DNA of 32,950 nt from Actinomycetota bacterium (GTDB taxonomy: Bacteria > Actinomycetota > Acidimicrobiia > Acidimicrobiales > AC-14): the NCBI GenBank assembly GCA_005888325.1, contig VAWU01000049.1, positions 1,317 through 34,266 of the forward strand, written 5' to 3'. Below are positions 30,977-32,950 of the stretch, piece after piece (positions within the stretch are counted from its first letter, which is position 1; every line of letters starts with the position of its first letter). A program made the position numbers and the translations under genes. Below the pieces are notes generated by a model. The model was given only the letters and a program-made list of their open reading frames with translations. It was not told the origin of the DNA and made no database searches.

Positions 30977-31140
30977 TCTACCTGAGCGCGCTCATCTGCT
31001 TCGTCCTCGCGGCGATGGGAGAAGGGTGGCGGTTCGGTGGCCGCACTCGAGCCGGCCTGGCGCCTCGGGTGGTGCTCGTTCCGCTTGGGCTCGCCCTCTA
31101 CGTCTTGCCAACCGTCATCGCGTACGGACGCGGGTTCTAG
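30973..31140 (+). CDS. Small two-helix membrane protein, 55 aa
   Basis: The protein-like part starts about TTG 30973: LIYLSALICFVLAAMGEGW forms the first helix and VLVPLGLALYVLPTVIAYG the second. The frame is open upstream to 30814, but that part is Arg-rich and has no start signal. The TTG overlaps the stop of the preceding 25-codon ORF. It is probably an inner-membrane protein of unknown role, followed after 20 bases by a 19-residue hydrophobic peptide gene. Confidence 0.5.
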   Translation: MIYLSALICFVLAAMGEGWRFGGRTRAGLAPRVVLVPLGLALYVLPTVIAYGRGF

Positions 31141-31160
31141 CCACTTCGAAGGAGACGGAC

Positions 31161-31220
31161 ATGTACATCGGTCTCGGTACCCTGCTTCTCATCCTCCTCC
31201 TCCTCCTGTTGTTTTCCTGA
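31161..31220 (+). CDS. Tiny hydrophobic peptide, 19 aa
   Basis: ATG 31161 has a very good GAAGGAGA seven bases upstream. The whole peptide is MYIGLGTLLLILLLLLLFS, a single membrane-spanning segment without charged residues. The strong ribosome binding site argues that it is translated. Very short hydrophobic peptides with a similar MYIG start occur as unnamed genes in actinobacteria. Its function is unknown; membrane stress or toxin-like roles are only possibilities. Confidence 0.55.
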   Translation: MYIGLGTLLLILLLLLLFS

Positions 31221-31287
31221 CGGCCCTTGGCTCACGCACCCCGGTAGCGCGGTAGACAACGGTGGACGCCGGGTAGGCACCTCAACC

Positions 31288-31752
31288 ATGTTTCTCACCC
31301 GTCGTATTGCCCGCCCGATGCTGTCCGCCATGTTCATCGTCGGGGGACTGGATTCGCTCAGGAACCCGGAAGCCAAGGTTCCGAAAGCCGAGAAGGTAGC
31401 TCCCGCACTCGCCCGGCCCCTCGGGCTCCCCGAGGACAGCGCCACGCTCGTCAAGATCAACGGGGCAGTTCAGATCGGAGCCGGAGTGATGCTCGCCGTG
31501 GGCCGGTTCCCTCGGCTCGCCGCCACTGCGCTCGCGGCGTCACTCCTCCCGACCACGCTGGCGGGTCATCGCTTCTGGGAGGTGACGGATGAGCAGGCAC
31601 GCGCCGCCCAGCGCATCCATTTCCTCAAGAACACAAGCATGCTGGGTGGGCTGATCCTGGCGGCGACCGACCTGGAGGGGAGACCCTCGCTGTCGTGGCG
31701 GGCTCGTCGGGCGGCCAAGAAGGCGAGCCACGTCCTCCCGACCTCTGGCTGA
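31288..31752 (+). CDS. DoxX family membrane protein
   Basis: A 154-residue integral membrane protein. DoxX-type stretches are RIARPMLSAMFIVGGLDSLR, then INGAVQIGAGVMLAVGRFPR, LAATALAASLLPTTLAGHRF and HFLKNTSMLGGLILAATDL, giving about four helices. In mycobacteria a DoxX protein works with superoxide dismutase and a thiosulfate sulfurtransferase in redox homeostasis; no such partners are seen here. The start at ATG 31288 fits the family. The C-terminus is basic and cytoplasmic. Confidence 0.88.
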   Translation: MFLTRRIARPMLSAMFIVGGLDSLRNPEAKVPKAEKVAPALARPLGLPEDSATLVKINGAVQIGAGVMLAVGRFPRLAATALAASLLPTTLAGHRFWEVTDEQARAAQRIHFLKNTSMLGGLILAATDLEGRPSLSWRARRAAKKASHVLPTSG

Positions 31753-31859
31753 CCGAACGAGCCAGCTGGCCCACGTAGGACGACGCGGACGACAACATGC
31801 GTGAGGAGTGGTCTCGCGCTCAGTTGCCGCGCATCGAGCGATCGAAGGCACACGGTGCA

Positions 31860-32013
31860 GCCACTACACGGCACGTCGGACGGACTGGTCACCACGGTGC
31901 GGCGCTCTAAGACCGACAAGACGCAGTCGGCCGCCGTCTGGGCGTCCCCTACGGCTCCCGTCAACACTGCTGCCCGTCTGCAAGCGGCTTGCATCGCCGC
32001 GAGAGCCTGATGT
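31860..32013 (+). pseudogene. Tyrosine recombinase, middle fragment
   Basis: The sequence reads DGLVTTVRRSKTDKTQSAA in one frame. After a shift it reads GVPYGSRQHCCPSASGLHRR, which parallels the RRSKTDQ...IPYGSR...CPVRALRAWL segment found in actinobacterial integrases. No start, first arginine or C-terminal catalytic residues are present. It lies directly before where the 7438-7773 fragment would align. Confidence 0.5.
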
Positions 32014-32212
32014 CCGCGGCCGTCTATGAACAGGTCGCCGACCCGATATCCGAACGCTGCTCCTCGGACACTGGTCGTAAAGGGCCAAGAGCCGGAGGTG
32101 CCCGCCTACTCTCTCCGCTTCGGACCGAGTACAGGAGCGGTCGCTTCGTGAACTGCCCCGATCGCGCTGCGGGCGGCTTGCTCTGAACGAGTCGCCCTCC
32201 AACACTGCTGTC

Positions 32213-32233
32213 GTCGTCAACGACGTTGACGAC
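32213..32233. promoter_or_regulatory. 21-bp perfect palindrome
   Basis: GTCGTCAACG is followed by a single A and its exact reverse complement. A shorter palindrome with the same outer sequence (GTCGTC-C-GACGAC) follows at 32253-32265. The pair lies beyond the 3' end of the GlsB gene, so they may be operators of an unseen promoter or hairpins acting as terminators. Confidence 0.5.
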
Positions 32234-32316
32234 CGAACCCGCTAGCCCGATTGTCGTCCGACGACGACCGAAGACCTTATTGCTCAGCCCGCGGACGCAC
32301 CCAGAGAGAGGGTTTG

Positions 32317-32601
32317 CTAGATACGGGCTCCTCTGCGGCCCGTGACCCGTCCGTGCGGTTGCAGCAGTCGGTAAACGATGAGGGCCACAATGGCGCCCAG
32401 GATGGAGCCGAGGAGTCCGGCGGCGGTGAAGTCGGCGATGGTGCGGTGGGTGAAGACCACCCCGAGCCAGCCTCCGATCAGCGACCCGACCAACCCGAGC
32501 ACCAGCGTGCCCAGGAGTCCCATCGGATCACGACCCGGGACTACTAGACGTGCCACTGCGCCTGCGACGAGGCCGATGAGCAGCCAAGCGATCAAAGCCA
32601 T
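32317..32601 (-). CDS. GlsB/YeaQ/YmgE family stress-response membrane protein
   Basis: A 94-residue integral membrane protein. The family pattern is complete: IAWLLIGLVAGAVARLVVPG, then MGLLGTLVLGLVGSLIGGWL and FTAAGLLGSILGAIVALIVY, giving three glycine-rich helices. These transglycosylase-associated proteins are induced by general stress; their molecular role is unclear. ATG 32601 has GGAGG nine bases upstream. The open frame reaches 32652 without homology. It is transcribed toward the palindrome cluster. Confidence 0.93.
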   Translation of the reverse strand: MALIAWLLIGLVAGAVARLVVPGRDPMGLLGTLVLGLVGSLIGGWLGVVFTHRTIADFTAAGLLGSILGAIVALIVYRLLQPHGRVTGRRGARI

Positions 32602-32950
32602 GACGTGATGCCTCCATAAAGCGGTGTCGCAGAGCGTTCCCCACGCGCGCATCGCCCAACCGTGGCACGCGGAGAAGGCTTGGCGCCGGGCCAGTTGCGT
32701 TGCTCGCGAAAAGCGGCTCGCGGATTTGTGCGGCTACCGCCGCCGGCTGCCTCTCTGGCACGCAAGAACCGAAACTCGACCGCTCGCTTCGTTCGCAGGC
32801 GGTCGAACGGTTACGTGTAAGGCAGACTTGCCGGCGCGATGCGACCGGCTGTGCGGGCACATCGCCCACGGTGCGGACAACGTCCGGTCGGCCAGAGAAC
32901 TACCGAGCGTCAGGCCGAGTGCAAGTCGTGATACTCCGGATGGTCGTGGA
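32602..32950. other. Gene-poor right edge of the window
   Basis: No supported gene. An 8-bp inverted repeat (TCGACCGC at 32776-32783 with GCGGTCGA at 32799-32806, 15-base loop) stands alone. The promoter of the GlsB gene should lie in the left part, but no clear -35/-10 elements were found. Confidence 0.35.

Overview
The window is very GC-rich DNA with GTG and TTG starts, Shine-Dalgarno sequences of the AGGAGG type, and actinobacterial families throughout: ANTAR regulators, STAS/RsbW partner-switching proteins, an Excalibur domain, a DoxX protein and many small acidic or membrane proteins. It looks like a chromosomal accessory region of a soil or freshwater actinomycete, or of a metagenome-assembled one. 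No rRNA, tRNA or CRISPR array was seen. Coding homology often continues across frameshifts, and many genes are fragments. The region is therefore either decaying and recombining or carries assembly indels.

Layout. 1-5.1 kb: an ECF sigma factor cut by the window edge, then a minus-strand set (AhpD-like protein, frameshifted OsmC, FAD monooxygenase) divergent from a cytochrome P450. 5.6-7.2 kb: a small conserved protein divergent from a GAF-ANTAR regulator. 7.3-9.9 kb: a mosaic of a PhoU-like fragment, the C-terminal end of a tyrosine recombinase, and an IS481-type transposase split by a complete IS110-family element. 9.9-15.8 kb: an orphan gene, an Excalibur membrane protein, a cupin-like DUF985 protein, a wax-ester-synthase fragment, a lipoprotein hydrolase, a DDE transposase fragment, an XRE/MmyB-like regulator and a GH43 fragment. 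15.9-18.7 kb: small proteins, two broken small genes, a broken universal stress protein (USP) gene and a CBS-domain protein. 18.8-22.2 kb: SurE and a PfkB kinase on the minus strand, divergent from a nucleotidyltransferase-BON-metallophosphoesterase operon. 22.9-26.3 kb: an RTX remnant, an RsbW-like kinase, a STAS protein, a broken GAF-ANTAR gene, an intact USP and decayed sequence. 26.4-28.9 kb: a large fusion of an alkaline-phosphatase-like domain with an endonuclease/exonuclease/phosphatase domain. 29-32.95 kb: small regulators and membrane peptides, an IS481 5' fragment, DoxX, a recombinase remnant and a GlsB-type membrane protein.

The most striking system is the IS110 element (about 7888-9597). 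Its long left noncoding end folds by eye into a bridge RNA with a 5' hairpin and two internal loops. One loop carries guides matching the two flanks of the site in the IS481 gene where the element now sits. The other carries guides matching the element's own ends. The implied core dinucleotide is CA, and removing the element restores the IS481 reading frame.

The intact genes are weighted to stress and dormancy functions: USP, Hrp1-like CBS, PfkB, SurE, BON, partner-switching regulators, GAF-ANTAR sensors and GlsB. Several occur twice, once intact and once decayed.
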